A stretch of 64,000 nucleotides of DNA from Cyclobacteriaceae bacterium. GTDB taxonomy: Bacteria > Bacteroidota > Bacteroidia > Cytophagales > Cyclobacteriaceae. The notes under the pieces are model-generated. The model did not search any database, was not told where the DNA came from, and was given only the letters and a program-made list of their open reading frames with translations. The DNA is taken from assembly GCA_016787565.1 (NCBI GenBank), contig JAEUUG010000016.1, positions 124,001 to 188,000 of the forward strand, in the 5' to 3' direction. Each line of letters starts with the position of its first letter. The first letter of the stretch is position 1. The translations under genes and the position numbers were made by a program. Shown piece by piece: positions 16,514 through 25,483 of this stretch.

Positions 16514-17698
16514 TTGAAAAAAATCGGATTGATGAATTTTAGAGCCGCATTATTGACTGTTGTTTCTTCTGTTGCTTCGTGGCAATGTCTTGCAGATAAT
16601 TTTTATCTGCATGTTGCCGATACCATCAACGATCCGAATCAATTACTCGGCTCGCAGAAAGCCATCACGACTGCTGTACCTTTTTTATCCATTTCACCCG
16701 ATGCGCGCCATGCCGCTTTAGGAGATGCTGGTGTAGCTACTTCTCCCGATGCAAATTCAACGTACTGGAATGCCGCAAAGTTGGTGTACATAGACAAAGC
16801 GTATGGCGGATCCATTAGTTATACACCCTGGCTTGGGAAAATTGTAAACGACATGTCTATTGCTTACCTCACCGGGTTCTATAAATTTTCGAAAGAACAA
16901 GCCGTAGCGGTGTCGTTTAAATATTTTGACCTAGGTGATATTTTCTTTACCGATGATGGGGTGAACGGAACAAATTTTAATCCGCGGGAATTCGCATTGG
17001 ATGGCACCTACTCCCGCATGCTGACGCAGAACTTCAGCCTTGGACTTACCGCACGGTACATTCACTCGAACCTAACCGGTTATTTCAGCAGTGGTGGAAC
17101 GGACGCTCAGCCAGGAAACAGCGTTGCCGTTGATCTTGGCGTTTTCTATACGAAAACTTTACAAAATGCACGGAACTCGAACCTCTCACTGGGTGCGCAG
17201 ATTTCAAACATCGGAGCCAAACTCACCTACACCGACAATGCTAATAAGAATTTCTTGCCCACAACATTGCGTGTCGGCTCAGCCTTTACCACCGAACTTG
17301 ACCCCTATAATTCGCTCACGTTTATCCTCGACTTCAGCAAATTAATGGTACCCACGATTGACGAAGGTCAATCCTTATTGGGCGGTATGTTCGGTTCGTT
17401 TACCGATGCACCCGGTGGCTTCAAAGAAGAGATGCACGAAATCATGCTTTCGGCAGGCATGGAATACTGGTACAACAAAACCTTTGCCGCCCGCCTGGGC
17501 TATTTTCTGGAAGCGAAAGACAAGGGCAATCGCAAATACATGACGCTAGGCCTCGGCTTCCGCAAAGACAGATTTGGAATTGATGTTGCCTATCTTGTTC
17601 CTACTAACCAACGTGAGCATCCATTGGCAGAGACATTACGCTTTTCGTTACTATTCCAAATCAACAAATCCAATTCCGAGGATTCGGTAACTGATTAA
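16514..17698 (+). CDS. porV: type IX secretion outer-membrane protein PorV (LptO)
   Basis: 394 residues from a TTG start, or 388 from the ATG at 16532. PorV is a FadL-like 14-strand outer-membrane barrel that collects T9SS cargo from the translocon and hands it to PorU. Evidence: signal peptide ending near CLAD, then the family block PFLSISPDARHAALGDAGVA and SPDANSTYWNAAKL, followed by amphipathic barrel strands. It lies directly after porU. The stop overlaps the next start as TAATG. The start is uncertain: TTG gives an MKK-type signal start, but an upstream -7 box favours 16532. Confidence 0.95.
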   Translation: MKKIGLMNFRAALLTVVSSVASWQCLADNFYLHVADTINDPNQLLGSQKAITTAVPFLSISPDARHAALGDAGVATSPDANSTYWNAAKLVYIDKAYGGSISYTPWLGKIVNDMSIAYLTGFYKFSKEQAVAVSFKYFDLGDIFFTDDGVNGTNFNPREFALDGTYSRMLTQNFSLGLTARYIHSNLTGYFSSGGTDAQPGNSVAVDLGVFYTKTLQNARNSNLSLGAQISNIGAKLTYTDNANKNFLPTTLRVGSAFTTELDPYNSLTFILDFSKLMVPTIDEGQSLLGGMFGSFTDAPGGFKEEMHEIMLSAGMEYWYNKTFAARLGYFLEAKDKGNRKYMTLGLGFRKDRFGIDVAYLVPTNQREHPLAETLRFSLLFQINKSNSEDSVTD

Positions 17699-18957
17699 TG
17701 CTGGACCGCACCATCCCTCCTCCTTTCATCCGGAGCAATTCTTTTGATTTACTGACGCCTGAGAAAACAACACTGGAAAACGGATTAGAAGTTTTTTTCA
17801 TCCGTGGTGGCGAACAAGACGTAGTAAAAATTGAACTGATCTTTAAAGCCGGAAGATGGTTTGAACAAACCTGGGGCGCTGCCTACTTTGCTGCACACAA
17901 CCTGACGCGAGGAACAAAACAAAAGAACAGCTTCATCATAGCCGAGCTTTTTGACCGCTACGGTGCGCATGTTGAAATAAGTCCGGGGCTTGACATTGTT
18001 TCTGTAGCACTTTATTCGCTGAGCAAAAATCTTGCAGCCTCCCTTAATCTTATTATTGAAATCCTGCTGGAAGCCTCCTTTCCGGAAAAAGAATTGGCGC
18101 AACTCAAATCGGTCTATCTTCAAAATCTTAAAATCAATCAGGAGAAAACGAGTTTTCTTGCCTCCGCTTTATTTCGGAAAAAACTTTTTGGAGAATCGCA
18201 CCCCTATGGTAAGGAATTAGAAGAGACCGATATAGCAGCCCTCGTACCCGAGCAGTTGCGCGCCCATGCACACGCATATTTCAAGGATGTAAAAGTTTTT
18301 GTATCCGGGAAGATTGATTCAAACAATTACTCGCTTATCACATCGCGTTTAGCATCCTTGTCTTTTTCACCTGTTGAGCAAAAAAGTCTGACACCTTCTC
18401 CCCTCGATAAATTTGAGCTCTACCAGGAAAAAGAAGGAAGTGTTCAGGCCTCTATTCGCATGGGTAGAAAGTCCGTTTTGCGAACGCATGCGGACTACGT
18501 TGATGTTCTTTTTATGGCCCATATCCTGGGAGGATATTTTGGTTCGAGGCTGATGAAAAATATCCGCGAAGAAAAAGGACTGACATACGGCATTCATGGA
18601 TCACTCCATGCGCTCAAACACGAAAGCTACCTGATTATAGGTGCCGATGTGAACAAAGAGAATGTTAGCCTGACACAAGATGAGATTCGCAAAGAATTGA
18701 GACGACTTCGTACTGAACCCATTGACGCCAACGAGTTGGATACCGCCCGCAACCATTTCATCGGGAGTTTACAAGCTGAAATTGCCACTCCTTTTGCAAA
18801 TGCCGATAAAATAAAAAACCTGAATATTTTTAATCTTGACTCCGCATATTATCAAAACATGATCCTTCGTATAGAGAAGATTACTTCGGAAGATTTGCTT
18901 CGTATAGGCGACATCCACTTTTCGGAAGACAGCTTTTCATCCGTAGCGGTAGGATAA
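17698..18957 (+). CDS. M16-family (pitrilysin/insulinase) protein lacking the zinc motif
   Basis: 419 residues, no signal peptide. Overall M16B architecture: N-terminal half starts TTLENGLEVFFIRGG, and the C-terminal half carries GSRLMKNIREEKGLTYG, the Arg/Tyr substrate-positioning motif. The zinc site HxxEH expected at about 63-67 reads YFAAH, so metal binding and catalysis are lost. Such subunits normally pair with a catalytic HxxEH partner, which is not in this window. The start overlaps the porV stop (TAATG), implying translational coupling. The stop lies 2 bases from the convergent gldH stop. Confidence 0.88.
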   Translation: MLDRTIPPPFIRSNSFDLLTPEKTTLENGLEVFFIRGGEQDVVKIELIFKAGRWFEQTWGAAYFAAHNLTRGTKQKNSFIIAELFDRYGAHVEISPGLDIVSVALYSLSKNLAASLNLIIEILLEASFPEKELAQLKSVYLQNLKINQEKTSFLASALFRKKLFGESHPYGKELEETDIAALVPEQLRAHAHAYFKDVKVFVSGKIDSNNYSLITSRLASLSFSPVEQKSLTPSPLDKFELYQEKEGSVQASIRMGRKSVLRTHADYVDVLFMAHILGGYFGSRLMKNIREEKGLTYGIHGSLHALKHESYLIIGADVNKENVSLTQDEIRKELRRLRTEPIDANELDTARNHFIGSLQAEIATPFANADKIKNLNIFNLDSAYYQNMILRIEKITSEDLLRIGDIHFSEDSFSSVAVG

Positions 18958-18959
18958 GT

Positions 18960-19442
18960 TTACTTTTTCTCTTTTTCAGTTTTCTCTACCCGTAGTCCGA
19001 CCGCCAAAATACCAGCCAGGGTATCAGCACGCATAAATTGCTCAAACCGGATGATATACTTTCCACTGTGTGGAAATGAGTAGTTGTTTAAAAGCATGAA
19101 TCGGTGGTCATAGATATCACCCAGGCCGCTGCTGCCAAAAGGTTTGCCAGATTTTTTGTCAAACAGATACTCTGTGATTTGTTTTTGCTCAAGCACAGCA
19201 CCCGTTGTATCGGTTAATGAATAGGAAAACCTGAAATCGGAAAACGGATAAGACTCTGCGTTGCGCAAATTGCAATAGATGGAATAATGTTCAAGCGTAT
19301 CGGTAATCTCAAAATCAAATTCTGGTTGCTCACTGACGCGCCAATGTTGATCATCAAAATCTGCATACTTCTCAAAAACTCTTCTGTCATCGCAGGAACT
19401 CAGCAGCACCAGCACCATGACTACACTACGCCATATTCTCAT
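18960..19442 (-). CDS. gldH: gliding motility lipoprotein GldH
   Basis: 160 residues. Lipoprotein signal with lipobox LLSSC and lipidated Cys17. The body matches GldH: YPFSDFRFSYSLTDTTG, then GSSGLGDIYDHRF, and a C-terminal FEQFMRADTLAGI-like strand. GldH is required for gliding motility and some T9SS outputs in Flavobacterium; its molecular role is unclear. Its ATG overlaps the ricT stop by ATGA, so the two are translationally coupled. It faces the porU-porV-M16 run tail to tail. Confidence 0.9.
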   Translation of the reverse strand: MRIWRSVVMVLVLLSSCDDRRVFEKYADFDDQHWRVSEQPEFDFEITDTLEHYSIYCNLRNAESYPFSDFRFSYSLTDTTGAVLEQKQITEYLFDKKSGKPFGSSGLGDIYDHRFMLLNNYSFPHSGKYIIRFEQFMRADTLAGILAVGLRVEKTEKEKK

Positions 19443-20722
19443 CTCGGATTACGAGGTTTATTTGGATTTTGATTGGGGTTGGGTCTTGGACGTGGTTTTG
19501 CATCACCACCAGGGTTCGAGTTCTGATTTTGATTAGGATTCGATCTCCGCTGCTGATTAGCCTGAGGATGCTGACGGTTTTCTCCGCCACTATTTGCCCC
19601 TCCACTATTTCCTCCACTCCTTTTCTTCTTCCGTTTCTTACCCTTATCCTTATACTTCTGATCCATGCGTTGAAGATCACTGTTCAACGTTTCAATAGGT
19701 GCTTTTACTTCAATGACGTCACGATCCAGACTAGCCGGTTTTTTTCCCTCGCGATTCATCGCCAGAATTTCGTTGACGCGACTCACATTGAGGGGATACC
19801 AGGTGTTCTCTTCTCGGAAACCAAACCACATAATCTTGCGGAAGATGTCCGTCTTCTGTAGGTTGGCTTCACCCTTTTCTGTTAATAGTGGTCCTTCAAT
19901 TTTTGGTATATCCTGTAACGCATCCATGTACGTTTCCAGTTCATAATTCAGACAGCATTTTAAGCGGCCACACTGCCCGGACAACTTACTTGGATTCAGT
20001 GACAAATTCTGATACCGCGCGGCACTGGTGGCCACATTTTTAAAATCAGTCAACCATGTTGAACAACAAAGTTCTCTTCCGCAAACGCCAATCCCTCCCA
20101 ACCGACCCGCTTCCTGTCGTAAACTAATCTGACGCATTTCAACCCGTACTTTAAATTCCCCGGCAAGCAACTTGATAAGCTCACGGAAATCCACTCGGTC
20201 TTCAGCTGAATAAAAAAATGTTGCTTTGGTGTTATCGGCCTGGTATTCAATGTCCGACAATTTCATATTTAATTTCAGATCGCGGATGATTTCACGCGAA
20301 CGGTAAAGAGAGGGCAATTCACGTTTCTTAACTTCTTCCAGCTTTTCTAAGTCCTTCTGATTGGCCAGTCGGTAAATTTTTTTGATTTCACTGTCGTTGG
20401 CTACTTTTTTCTTCTGCATTTGCAACCGAACCAACTCACCCTGCAGGGAGACATGGCCGAGGTGATGTCCATTCGGCACCTCAACAATTACGGCATCCCC
20501 AGTTGTCAGGTTAATCTTATCGGTATTGCGATGAAATTCTTTTCTGCCGTTTTTAAACCGAACTTCCACTACATCAAATTTGTCAACAACCGGAATATCC
20601 ATGTTGGATAACCAATCAAACACATTCATTTTATTGCAGCCGCCTGTTTCGCAGGCACCGTTATTATTACAGCCGGCTACTTTGCCGTCTTTATTTTTTG
20701 TCGATCCGCATGAACATCCCAT
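19439..20722 (-). CDS. ricT: PSP1-domain protein, RicT/YaaT family
   Basis: 427 residues. The central PSP1 domain contains GVCGRELCCSTWL and GQCGRLKCCLNYELETY, the conserved cysteines of RicT/YaaT. In Bacillus RicT acts in an Fe-S complex that affects mRNA processing. The N-terminus is a Cys-rich extension (MGCSCGS, then CETGGCNK) that could hold an extra metal site. The C-terminal about 60 residues are low-complexity Asn/Pro/Arg/Gly, probably disordered and RNA-binding. Translationally coupled to gldH downstream. No TAnnTTTG box was found in its 65-base upstream gap. Confidence 0.88.
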   Translation of the reverse strand: MGCSCGSTKNKDGKVAGCNNNGACETGGCNKMNVFDWLSNMDIPVVDKFDVVEVRFKNGRKEFHRNTDKINLTTGDAVIVEVPNGHHLGHVSLQGELVRLQMQKKKVANDSEIKKIYRLANQKDLEKLEEVKKRELPSLYRSREIIRDLKLNMKLSDIEYQADNTKATFFYSAEDRVDFRELIKLLAGEFKVRVEMRQISLRQEAGRLGGIGVCGRELCCSTWLTDFKNVATSAARYQNLSLNPSKLSGQCGRLKCCLNYELETYMDALQDIPKIEGPLLTEKGEANLQKTDIFRKIMWFGFREENTWYPLNVSRVNEILAMNREGKKPASLDRDVIEVKAPIETLNSDLQRMDQKYKDKGKKRKKKRSGGNSGGANSGGENRQHPQANQQRRSNPNQNQNSNPGGDAKPRPRPNPNQNPNKPRNPR

Positions 20723-20787
20723 CTTTTAATTTTCTAGTTAGAATTTACGTCTGGCGAACACCCTTCGTAAATCAGCCTAACGGACTG

Positions 20788-22077
20788 TCATCCGTTATAA
20801 TTCAACAAATCCACTCCAATATCTTTTCGGTAATATAAGCCATCCCAAGCTATGTTTCTTGCCATAGCATAGGCTTCTTGTCGTGCTTCTTGCAGGGAAA
20901 TTCCCTTTCCGGTGACCGACAACACCCGTCCACCATCGGTGACCACTTCCGAATTTTTTTTGCTGGTACCGGCATGAAAAACCTGAGCGCCCTTTTCATC
21001 TTTCTGCAAGCCCCGAATGACATAGCCCTTTTCATAATCGCCCGGATAACCACCGGACACCAATGAAAGGGTTACAGCATACTGATGATCGATTTCAATC
21101 TTCTGACCTTTCAGTTCTCCTTTGGCCGCTGCTTCCAGTAATACAACAAGATCACTCTTGATGCGGGGCATCACAACTTGTGTTTCCGGATCGCCCATGC
21201 GTGCATTGTATTCAATAACATAGGGATGTCCACCAACATTCATCAACCCCACAAAGATGAAACCTTTATAGTCGATACCTTCTTTCTTCAACCCGTTAAT
21301 CGTGGGTTTAACCACTAGTTCCTCTACCTTCTGCATGTAGTTGGATGTCGCAAATACTACCGGTGAAACTGCGCCCATGCCACCTGTATTCGGGCCTGTA
21401 TCGCCATCGCCAATACGTTTATAGTCCTTTGCCTCCGGAAGAATGACATAGTCCTTACCATCTGTTAAAACAAAAACCGAAAGTTCAATACCATTCAGGA
21501 ATTCTTCAATCAAAACTTTCGCGCTGGCTTCACCGAACTTTTTATTTACCAGCATTTCTTTGATCACTGTTTTTGCCTCGTTTTGACTTAATGAGATCAC
21601 TACGCCCTTTCCGGCTGCCAAACCATCCGCTTTCAATACGATGGGTGGCTTGCACGTAGCAATATAATCAAAGGCTTCGTTGATATCACCCGCTGTAAAC
21701 GTTCTGGCCTTGGCAGTAGGGATGCCATGCCGCAACATAAATTGCTTGGAGAAATCTTTACTCCCTTCCAATTGCGCACCCACTTTATCCGGTCCAATCA
21801 TTAAAATTTGGCTGAGCTCGGCATGGTTGCTGAAATAATCACGAATGCCCATCACCAACGGACCCTCAGGACCTATCACCACAAGGTCAATAGCTTGTTC
21901 CAGGCAAAATTTACCTAAACTTGAAAAGTCATCAATAGCGATGGCAACATTCTCAGCAACCTGTGCGGTTCCGGCATTTCCCGGTGCAACAAAAAGCCTT
22001 TCGCAACGATTACTTTGCTTCAATTTCCAGGCTAGTGCATGTTCGCGTCCTCCGCTGCCAATGACAAGGATATTCAT
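20788..22077 (-). CDS. purD: phosphoribosylamine--glycine ligase (GAR synthetase)
   Basis: 429 residues from the ATG at 22077. Second step of purine synthesis: phosphoribosylamine + glycine + ATP to GAR. N-terminus NILVIGSGGREHALAWKL is the family signature. The ATP-grasp region contains KADGLAAGKGVVI, and the substrate region has GDTGPNTGGMGAVSP. The open frame reaches 22104, but that start lies over a TATCTTTG promoter box and adds residues not found in PurD, so 22077 is chosen. An upstream hairpin terminator separates it from recQ. Confidence 0.96.
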   Translation of the reverse strand: MNILVIGSGGREHALAWKLKQSNRCERLFVAPGNAGTAQVAENVAIAIDDFSSLGKFCLEQAIDLVVIGPEGPLVMGIRDYFSNHAELSQILMIGPDKVGAQLEGSKDFSKQFMLRHGIPTAKARTFTAGDINEAFDYIATCKPPIVLKADGLAAGKGVVISLSQNEAKTVIKEMLVNKKFGEASAKVLIEEFLNGIELSVFVLTDGKDYVILPEAKDYKRIGDGDTGPNTGGMGAVSPVVFATSNYMQKVEELVVKPTINGLKKEGIDYKGFIFVGLMNVGGHPYVIEYNARMGDPETQVVMPRIKSDLVVLLEAAAKGELKGQKIEIDHQYAVTLSLVSGGYPGDYEKGYVIRGLQKDEKGAQVFHAGTSKKNSEVVTDGGRVLSVTGKGISLQEARQEAYAMARNIAWDGLYYRKDIGVDLLNYNG

Positions 22078-22101
22078 GAAGGTTACTTCGGGGTTAATTC
22101 C

Positions 22102-22109
22102 CAAAGATA
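22102..22109 (-). promoter_or_regulatory. probable -7 box (TATCTTTG) for purD
   Basis: Minus strand TATCTTTG, an exact match to TAnnTTTG, ends 25 bases before the purD ATG at 22077. The predicted leader is about 19 bases. It lies between the recQ terminator and purD, as expected for an independent unit. Confidence 0.55.
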
Positions 22110-22122
22110 GCCGCGAAATCGA

Positions 22123-22160
22123 TTAATAAAAAGACCCTCCGGCTGATCGGCCGGAGGGTC
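22123..22160 (-). terminator. Rho-independent terminator after recQ
   Basis: Perfect 11-bp stem (22133-22143 with 22150-22160, arm GACCCTCCGGC), 6-base loop, followed on the minus strand by TTTTTATTAATC. It lies 25 bases past the recQ stop and before the purD promoter. Confidence 0.85.
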
Positions 22161-22184
22161 TAAACTTCGATGGGGAAGTACGAA

Positions 22185-24416
22185 TTAGTTAGCGTACTCT
22201 GACATGAATTTGATCCGCATCAAGCGGATTTCCTCTTCATTGTAATCAGAAATGGCATTGTCACTAAGTGCCGCATCAATATCATCGGTATCAGCATTCA
22301 TGAAATAATCATGAATATCATCTTGCTTATGAGGGTCCAGCACCTGATCAATATAATAATTCAGGTTGAGCTTGGTACCTGAATAACAGATATTTTCAAT
22401 CTCGGTGAGTAAATCCTCAAAAGACAACCGCGATGCTTCGGCTATTTCTTCAAGGTCGGTCTTCCTGTCAATGGCCTGGATGATGGCAATCTTGGTTTTG
22501 GATTTATTGACGGATGATTTAATTACAATATCACTTGCCGTTTCAATATCATTATCATCCACAAATTTCTGGATCACTTCCAGAAATTCTTTTCCAAACT
22601 TATTAACCTTACCCATGCCCACGCCATTCACCTGCGCCAACTCTTCCTTGGTGGTAGGGTATGTCGTAGCCATTTCTTCGAGCGAAGGATCCTGGAAAAT
22701 GACGTAAGGAGGTAAATCTTTCTCTTTTGCTATTTTTTTGCGCAAGCTTTTCAGCATTTCGAAAAGCTTGGCATCATAGGCTTTAGCGCTTACCGGAGGC
22801 CGGTCAGCAGATTCCTCTTCTTCGTCAATTTCAGTTGAGAAGTCGTGATCCTTTGCCAGTTCAATGGCGTGAGGCTTTACAAGAAACTTCTCACCTCGTT
22901 CTGAAATTTTCAACGCACCAATGTTGTCGATGTCTTTTTCAAGAAGTTGATAGATCAGTACTTGTCTGATAACCGATTTCCAGAAATCAGCATCCTCTTC
23001 AGCGCCTTTTCCATACACGGCAAGATCGAAGTGACCATAGCTCTTTACATATTCATCTTCTACACCGCGGATAACATTTACCAGGTGATTCAGGCCGAAG
23101 CGCTCGTTGGTTTGCTTAACAGCTTGCAGCACAAGCTTAACGTATTCAGCCCCTTCAAAACGCTCACGCGGATGCACACAGTTATCGCACATGCCGCAAT
23201 TATCTTCCATGAACTCCTCTCCGAAGTAATGTAATAACTGTCTTCTGCGGCAAACAGGAGATTCAGCGTAATATTCCATTTCCTGCAAAAGAATGCGGGC
23301 ATTTTCGCGTTCCTGCACGGGCTTATCCTTATTGAATTTTTCGAGTTTGTTTAAATCGTTGTGACTGTAGAACATAAGGCAATGTCCTTCCAGGCCATCA
23401 CGACCACCGCGACCGGTTTCCTGATAATAACCTTCCAGTGATTTGGGCACATCGTAGTGTACCACAAAGCGAACGTCCGGTTTATCGATACCCATTCCGA
23501 AGGCAATCGTTGCAACGATGATATCTACTTCTTCATTTAAAAAGTCATCCTGATTCTTCATCCGCACATCCGGATCAAGACCAGCGTGATAGGGGGCTGC
23601 TTTGAAACCGTTAACACTAATCAGTTTGGCAATCTCTTCAACTTTCTTTCTGCTCAGGCAATAGATAATACCCGACTTGCCCTTATTGTCTTTGAGAAAT
23701 CGAATGAGTTGCTTTTTGGTCTCCTTCTTCGGACGAACTTCATAATACAAATTCTTCCGGTTGAACGATGAGAGGAAAACATCGGCATCCTCCATCTGAA
23801 GATTTTTCTGAATGTCAATCTGAACTTTTGGAGTAGCTGTTGCGGTGAGTGCAATCACAGGCATATCGCCCAGATTTTGAATCATGGTTTTGATTCTTCT
23901 GTACTCCGGTCGGAAGTCGTGTCCCCATTCTGAAATACAGTGTGCTTCATCGATGGCCACAAACGATACATTAACCTTCTTGAGAAAATCAATCGTCTCT
24001 TCTTTGTTGAGTGACTCAGGTGCAACGTACAATAATTTGACGTTGCCATTCATGGCATCTTTTTTTAACCGGGTAATTTCGCCCTTGCTCAGGGTAGAGT
24101 TCAGAAACCTGGCATTCACACCGTAGGCATTCATCTGATCTACCTGATTTTTCATTAACGCGATCAGGGGTGATATAACAACCGCCAGCCCTTCGCGCAT
24201 CATGGCCGGCAGCTGATAGCATAAGGACTTACCGGCTCCGGTAGGCATTATCACAAATGTATTTTTGCCATCCAGTAAATTACGTATGATCACTTCCTGG
24301 TTACCCCGGAACTGACTGTATCCGAAAACTTCTTTGAGTCTTTCTTTTAGCGCATCTTTCTCTTCTACCAACATCATTTCATCACGATAAAAACCTATAC
24401 TTGTATCTTTGTCCAT
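22185..24416 (-). CDS. recQ: ATP-dependent DNA helicase RecQ
   Basis: Up to 743 residues; 3'-5' helicase in recombination and fork repair. Walker A is MPTGAGKSLCYQLPA; the DEAH box is AIDEAHCISEWGHDFRPEY. The helicase C domain has TGRGGRDG. The zinc site is CRRRQLLHYFGEEF with CGMCDNC. A winged-helix RQC and an HRDC-like domain (about 540-630) follow, with an acidic helical extension of about 100 residues at the end. Start: ATG 24416, or ATG 24377/24374 (MMLVEEK). The latter would give a normal leader below the TAGCTTTG box at 24421-24428, while 24416 would be almost leaderless. Confidence 0.95.
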   Translation of the reverse strand: MDKDTSIGFYRDEMMLVEEKDALKERLKEVFGYSQFRGNQEVIIRNLLDGKNTFVIMPTGAGKSLCYQLPAMMREGLAVVISPLIALMKNQVDQMNAYGVNARFLNSTLSKGEITRLKKDAMNGNVKLLYVAPESLNKEETIDFLKKVNVSFVAIDEAHCISEWGHDFRPEYRRIKTMIQNLGDMPVIALTATATPKVQIDIQKNLQMEDADVFLSSFNRKNLYYEVRPKKETKKQLIRFLKDNKGKSGIIYCLSRKKVEEIAKLISVNGFKAAPYHAGLDPDVRMKNQDDFLNEEVDIIVATIAFGMGIDKPDVRFVVHYDVPKSLEGYYQETGRGGRDGLEGHCLMFYSHNDLNKLEKFNKDKPVQERENARILLQEMEYYAESPVCRRRQLLHYFGEEFMEDNCGMCDNCVHPRERFEGAEYVKLVLQAVKQTNERFGLNHLVNVIRGVEDEYVKSYGHFDLAVYGKGAEEDADFWKSVIRQVLIYQLLEKDIDNIGALKISERGEKFLVKPHAIELAKDHDFSTEIDEEEESADRPPVSAKAYDAKLFEMLKSLRKKIAKEKDLPPYVIFQDPSLEEMATTYPTTKEELAQVNGVGMGKVNKFGKEFLEVIQKFVDDNDIETASDIVIKSSVNKSKTKIAIIQAIDRKTDLEEIAEASRLSFEDLLTEIENICYSGTKLNLNYYIDQVLDPHKQDDIHDYFMNADTDDIDAALSDNAISDYNEEEIRLMRIKFMSEYAN

Positions 24417-24428
24417 CAGACAAAGCTA
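24404..24428. promoter_or_regulatory. overlapping divergent promoter pair recQ/kdsD within an inverted repeat
   Basis: Plus strand TATCTTTG (24404-24411) points to kdsD; minus strand TAGCTTTG (24421-24428) points to recQ. Together with flanking GTC/GAC they form a 10-bp inverted repeat with one mismatch and a 5-base spacer. Predicted start sites lie about 2 bases apart, so two polymerases could not be bound together. Confidence 0.5.
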
Positions 24429-24442
24429 ATTTTTAAAAGGAA

Positions 24443-25411
24443 TTGAATTTAGCAAAAAATATCAAAAAAATTGCACAGGATGTTTTATTAAATGAGTCCC
24501 GCGCAATTGAACATTTAACAAACTTCATCGACAACGATTTCGAAGCTTGTGTACAGGAAATTTATTCGGCAAAAGGCCGTGTAGTCGTTACAGGCATTGG
24601 CAAAAGTGCCATCATTGCCAATAAAATTGTGGCTACATTAAACTCCACCGGAACACCCTCGTTGTTTATGCATGCTGCAGACGCCATACATGGCGATTTG
24701 GGCATGATTCAACGCGAAGATATCGTTATCTGCATCTCCAAAAGTGGGAACACTCCAGAGATAAAAGTTTTAGTTCCACTTCTCAAACGCAGAGGGTCAA
24801 AGCTTGTTGCCCTGGTTAGCAACACAACTTCCTATTTAGCATTGCAGGCTGATTATATCCTGAATGCAACGATTGCAGAAGAGGCCTGCCCTAATAATTT
24901 AGCACCTACTACCAGCACAACGGCACACCTTGTTATGGGCGATGCCCTCGCGATTTGTCTGCTGGAATTACGAAATTTCTCAAGTCGGGATTTTGCTGAG
25001 TACCATCCGGGTGGTTCTCTTGGAAAACAACTCTATTTGAAAGTTTCGGATGTGATAACCAACAACCAATTACCCCTTGTAGCGCCCGAAACGCCCTTAA
25101 AAGATGTTATTCTTGAAATTTCGTCCAAGCGTTTAGGCTGCACTGCTGTGGTAGACTCCGACAAGAACCTGCTGGGCATCATTACCGATGGAGATTTGCG
25201 CAGAATGCTTCAAAAAGAAGCAACAATTGCAGGCATTAAAGCGGCCGATATAATGACTTCAACACCGAAAAAAATTGAAAAAGATGAATTTGCGGTAAAA
25301 GCCTTACATCAGATGCAGGAGGGAAATATTACCCAATTGGTTGTGATGGACGGTTCAAAGGTTGCTGGCTTCATCCACTTACACGACCTGCTCAAAGAAG
25401 GAATTGTATAA
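24443..25411 (+). CDS. kdsD: arabinose-5-phosphate isomerase, KpsF/GutQ family
   Basis: 322 residues; converts ribulose-5-phosphate to arabinose-5-phosphate for Kdo in lipopolysaccharide. SIS domain at about 40-170 with GIGKSAIIANK, HAADAIHGDLGM and ISKSGNTPEIK. Then EYHPGGSLGK and two CBS domains (about 205-322) with ITDGDLRRM and MTSTPKK. The start is TTG at 24443; no in-frame ATG is nearby, and the codons from TTG read NLAKNIKKIAQDVL as in the family. It is divergent from recQ across 26 bases and 72 bases upstream of manC. Confidence 0.92.
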   Translation: MNLAKNIKKIAQDVLLNESRAIEHLTNFIDNDFEACVQEIYSAKGRVVVTGIGKSAIIANKIVATLNSTGTPSLFMHAADAIHGDLGMIQREDIVICISKSGNTPEIKVLVPLLKRRGSKLVALVSNTTSYLALQADYILNATIAEEACPNNLAPTTSTTAHLVMGDALAICLLELRNFSSRDFAEYHPGGSLGKQLYLKVSDVITNNQLPLVAPETPLKDVILEISSKRLGCTAVVDSDKNLLGIITDGDLRRMLQKEATIAGIKAADIMTSTPKKIEKDEFAVKALHQMQEGNITQLVVMDGSKVAGFIHLHDLLKEGIV

Positions 25412-25483
25412 AAGTTTCGAAAACGCTTTCAAAAAATTTTGTGACTCACGTCTTTTGCAGAACGTCTTACGTTAAAATCGCGA

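Noticed and set aside
20779-20796. 6-bp hairpin AACGGA/TCCGTT at the purD stop
   Set aside because: Overlaps the stop codon and lacks a T tract on either strand; not a convincing terminator.
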